DNA of 64,000 nt from Phytophthora colocasiae. Its lineage: Eukaryota; Oomycota; Peronosporomycetes; Peronosporales; Peronosporaceae. Under the pieces are notes generated by a model. That model did no database searches. It was not told the origin of the DNA and worked only from the letters and a program-made list of their open reading frames with translations. Shown here piece after piece: positions 41,997 through 52,029 of this stretch. Both the position numbers and the translations under genes were made by a program. Each line of letters begins with the position of its first letter. The stretch's first letter is position 1. Location of the stretch: NCBI GenBank assembly GCA_018806915.1, contig JAGKQI010000034.1, positions 1,302,001 to 1,366,000 on the forward strand, in the 5' to 3' direction.

Positions 41997-43142
41997 CTAG
42001 TAGCCCGCCGACCAGTCCATTTGGTACAGCACAGGCTTCCCTTCAAGGTGGCGATTAAGATTCTTCACGAAGACATCGGCTACATCTTCCGGGAAAACCG
42101 TACCAGCAATGTGTGGCGTCACAATTACGTTGGGGTGCGACCAGAGTGGGCTTTCCTTGGGCAGTGGTTCCTTCTCGAACACATCCAGCACTGCCTTCGA
42201 CAGCAAACCCTTCTCCAAGGCGTTTACGATCGTCGTTTCTGAAATGACGTCACCCCGACCGACGTTAATGAACACTGGTTGTTTCCTACGACACACTTCG
42301 AGCATGTTCTCAGTCAACAGGTATCGAGTGGCTACCGTGCTGGGGAGAACATTCACCACGTAGTCGCTTTGCTGCAAGACTTCACTCAAATCCGTTGAGA
42401 CTCGATCGGCACTGGCTTCCAGCGCCTTCCGGTCTTCATCACTCACACGACGCTTGAATCCAACCACTTGGAACCCAGAAGCCTTGAATTGACGTCCAAC
42501 CTCCTGTCCAACTTCCCCCAGACCGAGGATTCCAATGGTTAATTGCCGGAACGAGCGATATTTGAGCTCCCAGCGTGCGAAGACGTTCTTCTCTTGGAAC
42601 TCCTTTGCCTCGAATAGCTTCCGTTCAAGAGCGATGACATAGCCGAACACGAACTGCGCCAGTGCCGTGGGCATGATCCCACCAGCTCGTGAGACCGTAA
42701 AGCCCGGGTCAGCTGGAGCGTCCGGGTACTGATGGTATGAGTCCACTCCAGCGTAGGTGCCCTGTACCCACTTCACCTTCTTGAGTAAATGCTGCAACTC
42801 GAACGGGAGGTTAATCTTAGAGGCGAGCAGCAATGGTGCGGCCGTGTGGGCGTCCATGAAGAGAATTTCAGCTTCTTCGAGGATTTTTTGCTGCTTGGGG
42901 TCGAGTTTCCACTCTGGTGCAGTAGGGGTGACTTGACCAATGGATTCTTTGGGCTGGTGGTTGTTGCTGGCGTTGGGTGGACACACAACGGGCACTGGGA
43001 GATCTACGACCTCGAATTTATTGGCCTTGTACAGCTTGGACGCAGGAGAAGAAGCCGTCGGTGAAGATAATTGTTGACGGACGGCATTGCCAATGCCTGG
43101 GATCATGGAGACGACGGGAATCTGGAGTTTACTGTTGGTCAT
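41997..43142 (-). CDS. D-isomer-specific 2-hydroxyacid dehydrogenase (paralogue 4)
   Basis: Intronless, 381 residues from ATG 43142 (MTNSKLQIPVVSMIPG). The frame is open to 43178, but a strong initiator (minus strand TTCATTTCCTGATTTG, about 43160-43175) lies directly upstream, so translation starts at 43142 with a leader of about 30 nt. NAD loop GILGLGEVGQEVGR; catalytic regions FINVGRGDVIS, DVFEKEPLP, TPHIAG. It has a longer loop than its paralogues around PVVCPPNASNNHQP. It lies about 25 kb from the other three copies, so it is a dispersed member of the family. Substrate unknown. Confidence 0.9.
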   Translation of the reverse strand: MTNSKLQIPVVSMIPGIGNAVRQQLSSPTASSPASKLYKANKFEVVDLPVPVVCPPNASNNHQPKESIGQVTPTAPEWKLDPKQQKILEEAEILFMDAHTAAPLLLASKINLPFELQHLLKKVKWVQGTYAGVDSYHQYPDAPADPGFTVSRAGGIMPTALAQFVFGYVIALERKLFEAKEFQEKNVFARWELKYRSFRQLTIGILGLGEVGQEVGRQFKASGFQVVGFKRRVSDEDRKALEASADRVSTDLSEVLQQSDYVVNVLPSTVATRYLLTENMLEVCRRKQPVFINVGRGDVISETTIVNALEKGLLSKAVLDVFEKEPLPKESPLWSHPNVIVTPHIAGTVFPEDVADVFVKNLNRHLEGKPVLYQMDWSAGY

Positions 43143-43584
43143 CTTGGAGGTTGATGGCAAATCAGGAAATGAACGCAAAGGAACTGCGGGTGGGCATTAG
43201 CGATAAGTGGATCGCTATGCGTCATTAGGAGACCTTGACGTGAATCGCCTTCACCTTCAATTCTGAAGTTGTAGTTGTATAGTTATTGTTTTGATATCGA
43301 TGCAAATATTGGATATTAAATATTAAAGTATTGACAATTAGCTTTTATCCAAGGTGATTTCGAAGGCGAAAATACAGCAATCGTCTTGAAGGGGATATCA
43401 TAGTTAGATGTACTTTGTCGTCGGTGCCGCAAAAGGGACAAGCTGCGACCAATCAAATGGATTCGACGCGTGGTGTCAGTTTCTTCAGAAACCACGTCGC
43501 CCTGTGTCACTGATGAAAGACGCGTAATAAGTGAATCGACATTTGTTTGGTCCTAATTCTGATTTAGGATTTAGAATTCTCCGG

Positions 43585-43959
43585 TTACGAGAAATTTTTG
43601 TACTGGTACGAGGAAATCATGTTGTCAATGTGGTAATGTGCGAGGTTGCAGTAGTAGTTACTCTCGTTGATGAACACGTGGAAGTACAGTCTACCGTGGC
43701 AGCCTGGCTTCTCGTAGAAAAACAGCCAGTCATCGTGTGTATACTTGACAGTTTTCGTAGGTGTCCACCGCAGCGACGATACCTTGTGGTGGAAGTGTTC
43801 GGGGAGATTGTTGCACTCATTAGGCACACTTACGTCTCCAAGCTGTCGTTTTCCCTGAAACCCAGCGTCCTCGAAAAACTCCAGCAGCACACCGGCATTT
43901 GCAGAATGGATACAAAACAGCACGGTTAACAAGAGAAGAAGATATCTGGACGAGGCCAT
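43585..43959 (-). CDS. Secreted beta/gamma-crystallin-like small protein 1
   Basis: 124 residues with signal peptide MASSRYLLLLLTVLFCIHSANA. The mature part can be read as two Greek-key-like motifs of the crystallin type: LEFFEDAGFQGKRQLGDV with a later SSLRW, and LFFYEKPGCHGRLYFHVF with a later SSYQY. Four cysteines could form disulfides. The pattern (aromatic, acidic turn, F/C-x-G, then Ser before a strand) is shared with the two tandem genes at 52030 and 52564. Role unknown; secretion suggests action at the cell surface or in the host apoplast. The 440-bp gap to 43142 holds no gene. It is divergent from the fusion gene at 44111, 151 bp apart. Confidence 0.75.
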   Translation of the reverse strand: MASSRYLLLLLTVLFCIHSANAGVLLEFFEDAGFQGKRQLGDVSVPNECNNLPEHFHHKVSSLRWTPTKTVKYTHDDWLFFYEKPGCHGRLYFHVFINESNYYCNLAHYHIDNMISSYQYKNFS

Positions 43960-44110
43960 TCCAGGTTATTGGTCAAAGCGAAAATGCTAAGGATAACGAA
44001 GGCAGCATCATGGGAAAAAGAGAGCCCCACGTTGAATGGGTGGGTGTTCTTGGATTCAGCCTCAGATGGCTACATTGTGTAGCCATAGTGTAACGCAAGG
44101 ATCTATCGAG

Positions 44111-46422
44111 ATGTTGGAGCAGCGACGCCTGTGTGGGTTGCTGCACTCCGTTCTCGATGCCAAGTACGTCGCTTAACATTGATATCTGAATGTAGCCGTT
44201 ATTATTATTGTTATTGTATATTGCTGAATAGGGGGTTGGACGTCTTGATTCCACTGTCACTGGAGAGCTACAATCGATATTTGGAGGTTCATTCGGCCGA
44301 GGCTGCTTCTCCACTCACTCGGTTCCAACTACCCGTTCCAGAATCCTATGGCGACAAGAATTCATCACATTTACTGCTTTTAGTGGGCAATTCTAGAAAA
44401 TTGTGGAATCCGTTGCTAGGTTTCGTGGAACGGGAGATGCAGCACAATGAGGGACGAATACTGGACAATCCCGTGGATCGATACGTTCAAGAAAGCATTG
44501 GCAGCTCTCTGAAAGAATTGACAACTACCCAAAGAGCTTTTAAAGATGCTAAGGTATTGTATTGTTAAAGATTGCGAAAGATTGAGGACAATACTTATCA
44601 ATCTTTTTTTTTTTTACTAGGTGTATTGGGTAGCAGACACGGAGCCAGGCAAGATGATTCTCGCCCAGAAGATGGCACTTGCTGCTAAAGCGGTGTCACA
44701 TTGTCCGGTAGATTCAGTACTCCATTTTTATTGTACACTATGGTCGTTTTTACTTATTCTTTTCTGTGTTTATAGCCTTCACAACTCTGTCTGCATCCTA
44801 CATTGGGTCCATGGCTGGCGTTCCGCTGTGCCATATTGTTGAATATTGAAGGCGTAGATATCGACGGACCCAATAGAGAAGAAGGACACGCTGTTTCTTT
44901 AATTCGAGGGGAAGAGCGTCCAGAGCTTCTACCTGCCGAGTGTTCGCACGACCAAAAGCTCCACGATCTGCTAATTGCTCAAATGCAGAAGGCTTTTGCT
45001 CAAAGTGCTGCAGCTCCGAAGAACGGACGTATTCCTCCTGAAGCTTGGCGAGTGTGGGCTCTTCCACGCTTGTCGCTTGCTCCAAACCACCCGGAAATGT
45101 ATTCATCCGAGCAGATTCTGTACCATTACACGAAGGACATCCAGATCCTCCAACGGTCTGTTCGAGCTCGTCGGGACACTTTAAGTCTGGATTACGTCCG
45201 TTCTTCACCATCCGCAAAGGTTAAACAGTGTCGTCAAGTCCTGCAGGAGGTTCTTATCGAGATCCACTTTCCTGACGGAATTGACGCTATTTTACTGAGT
45301 GCTGGACTGGATACCTCCATTTTATCGGAAGCAAGCGGTCAGGAATTGAACCCAGTCGAAGGGGAGTTTGCGGCCATTTCCCTCGATAAAAAGACTGGGG
45401 CACGTCCGATCCTGAGCTTTCGCCACGCATTTACTGTCCAAGCCGATTTAAGAGCTCAAGACGCAGTGTATGCAGCTGAGATCTTCAAACGACTAGGAGA
45501 TGTATCAATCGAAGAGCATCACATCCTGTGTGTGACTTTGGACGAATTGTTGGAGAATTCTTCCGAGGTGGCCAGACTATTGTGTACGTGTGACCCAATG
45601 GAGCTCCGAAACTCTTTGGTTATCTACGAGGCTCTTCGAAAAGCCTCAGAGCGTGGTGTTAAGCATCTCGTAACTGGAGACGCTGCTGACGAAGTGTTTT
45701 GTGGCTATTCCTTCTACCACGACATGACGGAAGAAGCTCTAATTAAATATCGCGAGCGGATCACCACTACGATGCAGTTCACGACGGCGAAACTGGCAAA
45801 AGATCTGGGAATTGAAGTCCTCAGTCCGTTTCTGGATGCTCGCGTTGTGGCCTTCTCTAAAACGTTAACTAAATCGGAGATGGTTGGAGAACGGACTCCA
45901 GTCCCTCGTGATGGAGAACAGGGTGTTCATGGCAAATTGATTCTACGTCAAGCGTTTCCTGAAAGTTTCTCTCAATGGCGTGCGAAGGAGCCTATTGAGG
46001 CAGGATCAGGTACTACGAGACTTCGCCTTGGGTATTTCGATTCACATTGGACCGATAAAGAGTTGGAGGGTCAACAGCAAGCTGTGCTAAGAGAACATGG
46101 CGTTTTCATCCGCGATCGAGAGCATTTGTACTTCTTCCAAGCGTTTTTACGAGCTTTCGCTGGAGATTTGGCGAATGTCCCGCGACGGAGGTTTAACGAG
46201 TTTTCTCAGCTGGTGGAACCCCATGGGCAAGAGGAGACACAAGACAGTGCGAACGTGTTTTGTCCTGGCTGCGGCTTCGAACTCTCACATCCTAAACAGG
46301 ATTTTTGTATCACGTGCGGTTGTTGGCCGACGTGCATCTCGCCAACGAATGACTCACAGGGATACGCAACTCGAGCTCTTGCCAAGCTGAAACGTAATAA
46401 GGAAAAACTCCTACAGCTCTAA
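44111..46422 (+). CDS. MMACHC-like / asparagine-synthase-like fusion protein with zinc ribbon
   Basis: Joins 44111..44163, 44232..44553, 44621..44707 and 44776..46422 (702 residues); the introns are 67-68 bp GT-AG. Residues 18 to about 270 resemble MMACHC (CblC), the cytosolic protein that binds and dealkylates or decyanates cobalamin: LLLLVGNSRKLWNPLL, DNPVDRYVQES, CLHPTLGPWLAFRCAIL (about 159-175) and WRVWALPRLSLAPNHPEMYS match its blocks in order. From about 310 an asparagine-synthase domain follows. It has the PP-loop ILLSAGLDTSIL (about 325-335; Ala replaces the second Gly of SGGxDS), GDAADEVFCGYSF (about 453-465) and LSPFLDARVVAF. The glutaminase domain with its N-terminal Cys is absent, so ammonia or another donor would be used if the enzyme is active. 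The C-terminus is a zinc ribbon (CPGCGFELSHPKQDFCITCG). Both main domains share the long last exon, so the fusion does not depend on a splice guess. Inverted fragments of it lie at 47705 and 50360. Confidence 0.8.
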
Positions 46423-46560
46423 GACTTGGCGAATTGGTGCGAAACACTAATTCTTTTAGATAAACTGTCGAACGTGATAGTCCAACCCCTCGTTATCCTG
46501 TATCTCCACGTAATCTCCAAAATGCATAATCGTTCCTTGCCGCATAAGCAATGCTAGTCG

Positions 46561-46576
46561 TCATCTCCTTGTGCCG
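46561..46576 (+). promoter_or_regulatory. Initiator-like element of the bZIP gene
   Basis: TCATCTCCTTGTGCC starts 45 nt before the ATG at 46606; fair match to the oomycete initiator. Confidence 0.5.
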
Positions 46577-46605
46577 ACACGACTTGTCCCGAAATTTCTC
46601 TGCCC

Positions 46606-47640
46606 ATGTCGATCACTCTACAATTTCCCTCATCGTCCATCCATTCTACAATGAACTCGTGCGCCTTGAACCTGTCCAATACTCAGACTTTCAGCGGCAC
46701 TTCGAACGAAGAAGACGAAAGGGTTTATCACCCTCGTACCTATCATCGTCGCGCTCCTTATCAGCAAATACAGCAAGAGTCAACAAGCTCCACGCTCCCG
46801 TCCTCCATCACTGTGTTAATCGGCACCACCTTGTCGTCCAGACGGAAGAGAGCTTCATGCATCACGTCAGACCTTAAGACTGCAAACCACATCTTCGCCA
46901 CGAACCGCCATGCCACAGCCGAAGTACAGCAAGTTATTGTCGCTGAAGCCTTGAAGAAGAAGATCCGACGTCGAGAGAACTGCCGAATCGCCCAAGCGCG
47001 ATACCGAGAGAAGCAGATGAAGGCCAAAAACATCCTCAGAGGTGCCATCACGAAGCTGGAGTCGGAAATCAAACACCTGGAAACGAGGTCCAAAGACTCG
47101 TTTCGCATTCCTATCGCCCCGACCACTTGGGCCTTGGCTTCCGAGTACTTCCGGCAGTTCAACTGTTACGTTGCTTCACCTGGAGCGTTCGGCCCTACGG
47201 CATCCAAATTTCTGCACGAGATGATGGATCCAGACGTACTGGTTGGGTCTCTGATCGGTGTTGAGGCAGCGTTGGAGAGCTGGAGGTTCTTCACTCTCTG
47301 CTTTGAGGATGTCCGCATGGAGCTTAAGGATATGAAGATGCCTACGCCCGACACACTGGTTGCCAGTACTACGACGAGTGTGTGTGTCACAAACAAAACG
47401 ATCCAAAACGCGTTCCCACACCTGATTGACGATAGGGGCATGCTGTCGCCTCTAGCTACCAGACTGGTAGGGGAGACACTAGCGATGAAGGGCTCGGTAG
47501 TTTTCAGATGGGACTCTTCGACGGGCAAAGTGGTGAAGCTGCACTCGCAAACAGATATGCTGACATCGATGCTCAACCTGCTGCACAATTTAGAGGACGT
47601 ATCCCGTGTATTTGACAAGGCTCGCATCACGCTGCATTAG
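46606..47640 (+). CDS. Oomycete-type bZIP transcription factor with Cys in the DNA-contact position
   Basis: Intronless, 344 residues. Residues about 118-160 form a bZIP: basic region RRRENCRIAQARYREKQ followed by a leucine-zipper-like helix (ILRGAITKLESEIKHLETRS). The invariant Asn eight residues before the conserved Arg is replaced by Cys126. Cys-variant bZIPs of this kind have been described in Phytophthora infestans and linked to oxidative-stress responses. The C-terminal domain (TWALASEYFRQFNCYV, LIGVEAALESWRFFTLCF, SVCVTNKTIQNAFPHL) is the one usually found in oomycete bZIPs, of unknown ligand. The N-terminus is Ser/Thr/Gln-rich. It sits 183 bp downstream of the fusion gene in the same orientation. 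Confidence 0.88.
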   Translation: MSITLQFPSSSIHSTMNSCALNLSNTQTFSGTSNEEDERVYHPRTYHRRAPYQQIQQESTSSTLPSSITVLIGTTLSSRRKRASCITSDLKTANHIFATNRHATAEVQQVIVAEALKKKIRRRENCRIAQARYREKQMKAKNILRGAITKLESEIKHLETRSKDSFRIPIAPTTWALASEYFRQFNCYVASPGAFGPTASKFLHEMMDPDVLVGSLIGVEAALESWRFFTLCFEDVRMELKDMKMPTPDTLVASTTTSVCVTNKTIQNAFPHLIDDRGMLSPLATRLVGETLAMKGSVVFRWDSSTGKVVKLHSQTDMLTSMLNLLHNLEDVSRVFDKARITLH

Positions 47641-47704
47641 AATATTGAAGGTCTTAGCGTAGATTTACCAGACAATCATCGGAGCCCGTTAGGCGAAAAT
47701 TAAA

Positions 47705-48990
47705 GGTCTCCAATCGTGATGCTCTTCTATTGATGCATCTCCTAGTCGTTTGAAAATCTCAGCCGTGGCGAAAGCTCAGGATCGGATGTGCCCCATTCTT
47801 TTATCGAGGGAAATCTGGCAAAGCGATGAGTAAGTGGGGTCTGTTTGAGAGTGTGAGAGCGGCCGAGTCCCCATCGACTGGGTTCAATTCCTGACCGCTT
47901 GCTTCCGATAAAATGGAGGTATCCAGTCCAGCACTCAGTAAAATAGCGTCAATTCCGTCAGGAAAGCGGTCGTGGATCTCGAAAAGAACCTCCTGCAGGA
48001 CTTGACGACACTGTTTAACCTTTGCGGATGGTGAGCGGACGTATTCGAATATCCTTCGTGTAATGGCACAGAATCTGCTCGGATGAATACATTTCTGGAT
48101 GGTTTGGAGCAAGTGACAAGCGGGGATGAGCCCACACTCGCCAAGCTTCAGGAGGAATACGTCCGTTCTTCGGAGCTGCAGCACTTTGAGCAAAAGCCTT
48201 CTGCATTTGAGCAGTTAGCAGATCGTGGAGCTTTTGGTCGTGCGAACACTCTGCAGGTAGAAGCTCTGGACGCTCTTCCCCTCGAATGAAAGAAACAGCG
48301 TGTCCTTCTTCTCTATTGGGTCCGTCGATATCTACGCCTTCAATATTCAACAGTATGGCACAGCGGAACGCCAGCCATGGACCCAATGTAGGATGCAGAC
48401 AGAGTTGTGAAGGCTATAAACACAGAAAAGAAAAAGTAAATCGACCATAGCGTACAATAAAAATGAAGTACTGAATCTACCGGACAATGTGACACCGCTT
48501 TAGCAGCAAGTGCCATCTTCTGGGCTAGAATCATCTTGCCTGGCTCTGTGTCTGCTACCCAATACACCTAGTAAGAAAAAAAGATTGATTAGTATTGTCC
48601 TCAATCTTTTCGCAATCTTTTCGCAATCTTTATCAATATTTTACCTTAGCATCTTCAAAAGCTCTGTGGGTAGTTGTTAATTCTTTCAGAGAGCTGCCAA
48701 TGCTTTCTTGAACGTATCGATCCACGGGATTGTCCAGTATTCGTCCCTCATTGTGCTGCATCTCCCGTTCCACGAAATCTAGCAACGGATTCCACAATTT
48801 TCTAGAATTGCCCACTAAAAGCAGTAAATGTGATGAATTCTTGTCGCCATAGGATTCTGGAACGGGTAGTTGGAACCGAGTGAGTGGAGAAGCAGCCTCG
48901 GCCGAATGAACCTCCAAATATCGATTGTAGCTCTCCAGTGACAGTGGAATCAAGACGTCCAGCCCCCTACTCAGCAATACACAATAATAA
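47705..48990 (-). pseudogene. Inverted fragment: 5' two-thirds of the MMACHC/Asn-synthase fusion gene
   Basis: Near-copy of exons 2, 3 and the first part of exon 4 (with introns) of the gene at 44111, on the opposite strand. It lacks exon 1, has an internal loss at about 48055 (after HYTKDI) that shifts the frame, and has another loss at about 47765 within the sequence matching RPILSFRHAF. It stops where the original encodes IEEHHIL. Intron sequences are conserved, so it arose from DNA duplication, not retroposition. Confidence 0.88.
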
Positions 48991-49132
48991 TATTCTATGT
49001 GCGTTATATCTTTGCTCCACTGTCATTTTATACTACCGGTCATGGCATTTTCGTTGGAATCAGATAGCCCAAAACGTTTTCGCGATTCCAAAAACAGTTG
49101 GATGCATCGAGACGACCGACATGTTCACTGTT

Positions 49133-50009
49133 TGACAGGAAGTTTAAGAATGAAGAACTCAACCGGTTAAAACGCTATGCTGGTGTCAACGAGGGAATAC
49201 GAGTTGGTGAAATCTAGTTGAATAAGCTGATAGAACGTCTAGGGTTCGAAGGTACGAACTCATGGCTAGAAGAGCTCGTCCCAGTGATGTTGACAATAAA
49301 AAATCTAGCATAGTTCATTAAAACCATGAGAAGGCAAACAGAAAACAAGTGTCGTCACTTTATTCGATCCTTTTTCCATGAAAATGTAAGCGAAAGGATT
49401 CCAAACAAGTTACTTTAAGCCTCAATCTGCAGGCGACGTTTGCCTCTCTTAAAGAAGCCCACGAACTTGCCCAATCCCTTGAAGAAAGAGTCGAATCCTC
49501 TGGGAAGAGTAGCAGCAGCTCTCTCTTCACTCGAGAGAGTGCTCTTCAACTGCTCAAAGTCAGTGTCCGTGTACTGTTCGACATCTCCGAGAGGCACACG
49601 CATCTTTTCGTGACGATCCCATCTTCGACATTGAAGATCTCAGCGTAGAGACCGTCTTGAGTGGCACTGGTGGCGGCGTTGGACGCAGACGTAAGGTTGT
49701 CACTGCTCACGAGGAAAATAGCGGTGATGGCTAAGAAGGTTTTGGTCAGTTGCATTTTTTTTTTCAATGGCAGTCGGCTTTTTCGTTCGAGGTGAATTCA
49801 GAAATGAAAGAAGAGGAGCCACAACAAAATGCTTCAACTGATGCTGAGATTACGCTTACATTTTGGCAACTTCATGGGCACAATACAATTTGCATGACCG
49901 GTCTGCCACCAGAGATTACTGTCTTGCAATGTATGATTTCCTTTGAAGTTGACAATTGTCTGCTTTTTTCTCGTTGTTTTGGGTGTGAGAGTTCAAAGTC
50001 CCAACGAGG
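49133..50009. repeat. Left arm of a large inverted repeat
   Basis: About 877 bp, complementary to 51148-52019 with scattered differences. It contains SSP-d and, at its inner end (49984-50024), a relic of the fusion gene's zinc-ribbon end on the minus strand (ELSHPKQ). The 140 bp before it (48991-49132) holds no gene. Confidence 0.88.
49415..49755 (-). pseudogene. SSP-d, frameshifted copy of SSP-c
   Basis: Same protein family as SSP-c, with signal peptide MQLTKTFLAITAIFLVSSDN. A one-base loss in the A-run near 49603 shifts the frame after GIVTK, so only the N-terminal half would be made correctly. Both the upstream and downstream sequence match SSP-c as mirror image. Confidence 0.88.
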
Positions 50010-50150
50010 ACAAAACACGTTACACCTGCCCTCGAATTCCCCCTTTTGTAATTCGTCCTCTACCAAACCCTCGTCGATAGTCCTCGATGCCAGACACTTT
50101 TGCATGTTCTACTAGTAGTAACATATCTCTGCCTTTTTGCACGGCCTGGA

Positions 50151-50245
50151 TGCTTATGCGGCAGGAACGATTACGACTAGCATTGCTTATGCGGCAAGAA
50201 CCATTACGACTAGCATTGCTAATGCGGCAAGAACGATTATGCAAT
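50151..50245. repeat. 33-bp tandem repeat, about three copies
   Basis: Unit near CTTATGCGGCAGGAACGATT continued by ACGACTAGCATTG; small differences between copies. It lies in the spacer of the inverted repeat. No function seen. Confidence 0.85.
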
Positions 50246-50359
50246 AGAATTATTGCTAGATTACGTCCAACTTGGTAACCAAGATGCAGTTACCAGTACT
50301 AGTAACTATTAAAGAAACCAATCCTTTCTTATCATACCAACTCAAAGATCTGCAAAGTC

Positions 50360-51153
50360 TTAGAGCTGAAGCAGTTTCTCCTTGTCACGTTTCAGCTTGG
50401 CAAGAGTTTGCGTTGCGTATCCCTGCAAGTCATTCGTTGGCGAGATGCACGTCGGCCAACAACCGCACGTGATACAAAAATCCTGTTTAGGATGTGAGAG
50501 TTCGAAGCCACAACCAGGACAAAACACGTTCGCACTGTCTTCTGTCTCCTCTTGCCCATGGGGTTCCACCAGCTGAGAAAACTCGTTAAACCTCCGTCGC
50601 GGGACATTCGCCAAATCTCCAGCGAAAGCTCGTAAAAACGCTTGGAAGAAGTACAAATGCTCTCGATCGCGGATGAAAACGCCATGTTCTCTTAGCACAG
50701 CTTGCTGTTGACCCTCCAACTCTTTATCGGTCCAATGTGAATCGAAATACCCAAGGCGAAGTCTCGTAGTACCTGATCCTGCCTCAATAGGCTCCTTCGC
50801 ACGCCATTGAGAGAAACTTTCAGGAAACGCTTGACGTAGAATCAATTTGCCATGAACACCCTGTTCTCCATCACGAGGGACTGGAGTCCGTTCTCCAACC
50901 ATCTCCGATTTAGTTAACGTTTTAGAGAAGGCCACAACGCGAGCATCCAGAAACGGACTGAGGACTTCAATTCCCAGATCTTTTGCCAGTTTCGCCGTCG
51001 TGAACTGCATCGTAGTGGTGATCCGCTCGCGATATTTAATTAGAGCTTCTTCCGTCATACCGTGGTAGAAGGAATAGCCGCAAAACACTTCGTCAGCGTC
51101 TCCAGTTACGAGATGCTTAACACCACGCTCGGAGGCTTTTCGAAGCGCCTCGT
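50360..51153 (-). pseudogene. Inverted fragment: 3' half of the fusion gene (Asn-synthase end and zinc ribbon)
   Basis: Starts at the equivalent of EALRKASERGVKHLV and runs to the stop (KEKLLQL), nearly identical to the C-terminus of the gene at 44111. One Ala codon is missing in GDAADE. Upstream it is joined within the inverted-repeat arm to unrelated sequence through a short CCTCGT overlap, giving an accidental chimeric frame up to 51499. It lacks the PP-loop. Confidence 0.85.
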
Positions 51154-52019
51154 TGGGACTTTGAACTCTCACACCCAAAACAACGAGAAAAAAACCCAGA
51201 CAATTGTCAACTTCAAAGGAAATCATACATTTTTGAAAGACAGTAATCTCTGGTGGCAGACCGGTCATGCAAATTGTATTGCGCCCATGAAGTTGCCAAA
51301 ATGTAAGCGTAATCTCAGCATCAGTTGAAGCATTTTGTTGTGGCTCCTCTTCTTTCATTTCTGAATGCACCTCGAACGAAAAAGCCGACTGCAATTGAAA
51401 AAAAATGCAACTGACCAAAACCTTCTTAGCCATCACCGCTATTTTTCTCGTGAGCAGTGACAACCTTACGTCTGCGTCCAACGCCGCCACCAGTGCCACT
51501 CAAGACGGTCTCTACGCTGAGATCTTCAATGTCGAAGATGGGATCGTCACGAAAAAAATGCGTGTGCCTCTCGGAGATGTCGAACAGTACACGGACACTG
51601 ACTTTGAGCAGTTGAAGAGCACTCTCTCGAGTGAAGAGAGAGCTGCTGCTACTCTTCCCAGAGGATTCGACTCTTTCTTCAAGGGATTGGGCAAGTTCGT
51701 GGGCTTCTTTAAGAGAGGCAAACGTCGCCTACAGATCGAGGCTTAAAGAGGAATCCTTTCGCTTACATTTTCATGTAAAAAGGATCGAATAAAGTGACGA
51801 CACTTGTTTTCTGTTTGCCTTCTCATGGTTTTAGTGAACTATGCTAGATTTTTTATTGTCAACATCACTGGGACGAGCTCTTCTAGCCATGAATTCGTAC
51901 CTTCGAACCCTAGACGTTCTATCCGTTTATTCAACTAGATTTTACCAACTCGTATTCCCTCGTTGACACCAGCATAGCGTTTTAACCGGTTGAGTTCTTC
52001 ATTCTTAAACTTCCTGTCA
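51148..52019. repeat. Right arm of the large inverted repeat
   Basis: Mirror of 49133-50009. It carries the intact SSP-c gene and ends inside the 5' leader of the crystallin-like gene at 52030, whose initiator it includes. The spacer between the arms is 1138 bp. Confidence 0.88.
51405..51746 (+). CDS. Small secreted protein SSP-c
   Basis: 113 residues; signal peptide MQLTKTFLAITAIFLVSSDN, cleavage near residue 23. The core DGLYAEIFNVEDGIVTKKM and PLGDVEQYTDTDFEQLKSTL is clearly homologous to SSP-a and SSP-b but more diverged from them than they are from each other. The tail GLGKFVGFFKRGKRRLQIEA has the same Phe-then-basic pattern. An initiator-like TCATTTCTGAATGC lies at 51355, 50 nt upstream. 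No cysteines in the mature chain. Function unknown. Confidence 0.85.
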   Translation: MQLTKTFLAITAIFLVSSDNLTSASNAATSATQDGLYAEIFNVEDGIVTKKMRVPLGDVEQYTDTDFEQLKSTLSSEERAAATLPRGFDSFFKGLGKFVGFFKRGKRRLQIEA

Positions 52020-52029
52020 TACAACGAAC

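Noticed and set aside
50360..51499. A real 379-residue gene
   Set aside because: The frame is a chance chimera of inverted-repeat arm sequence and the 3' half of the fusion gene; it lacks the ATP-binding loop and any start context.
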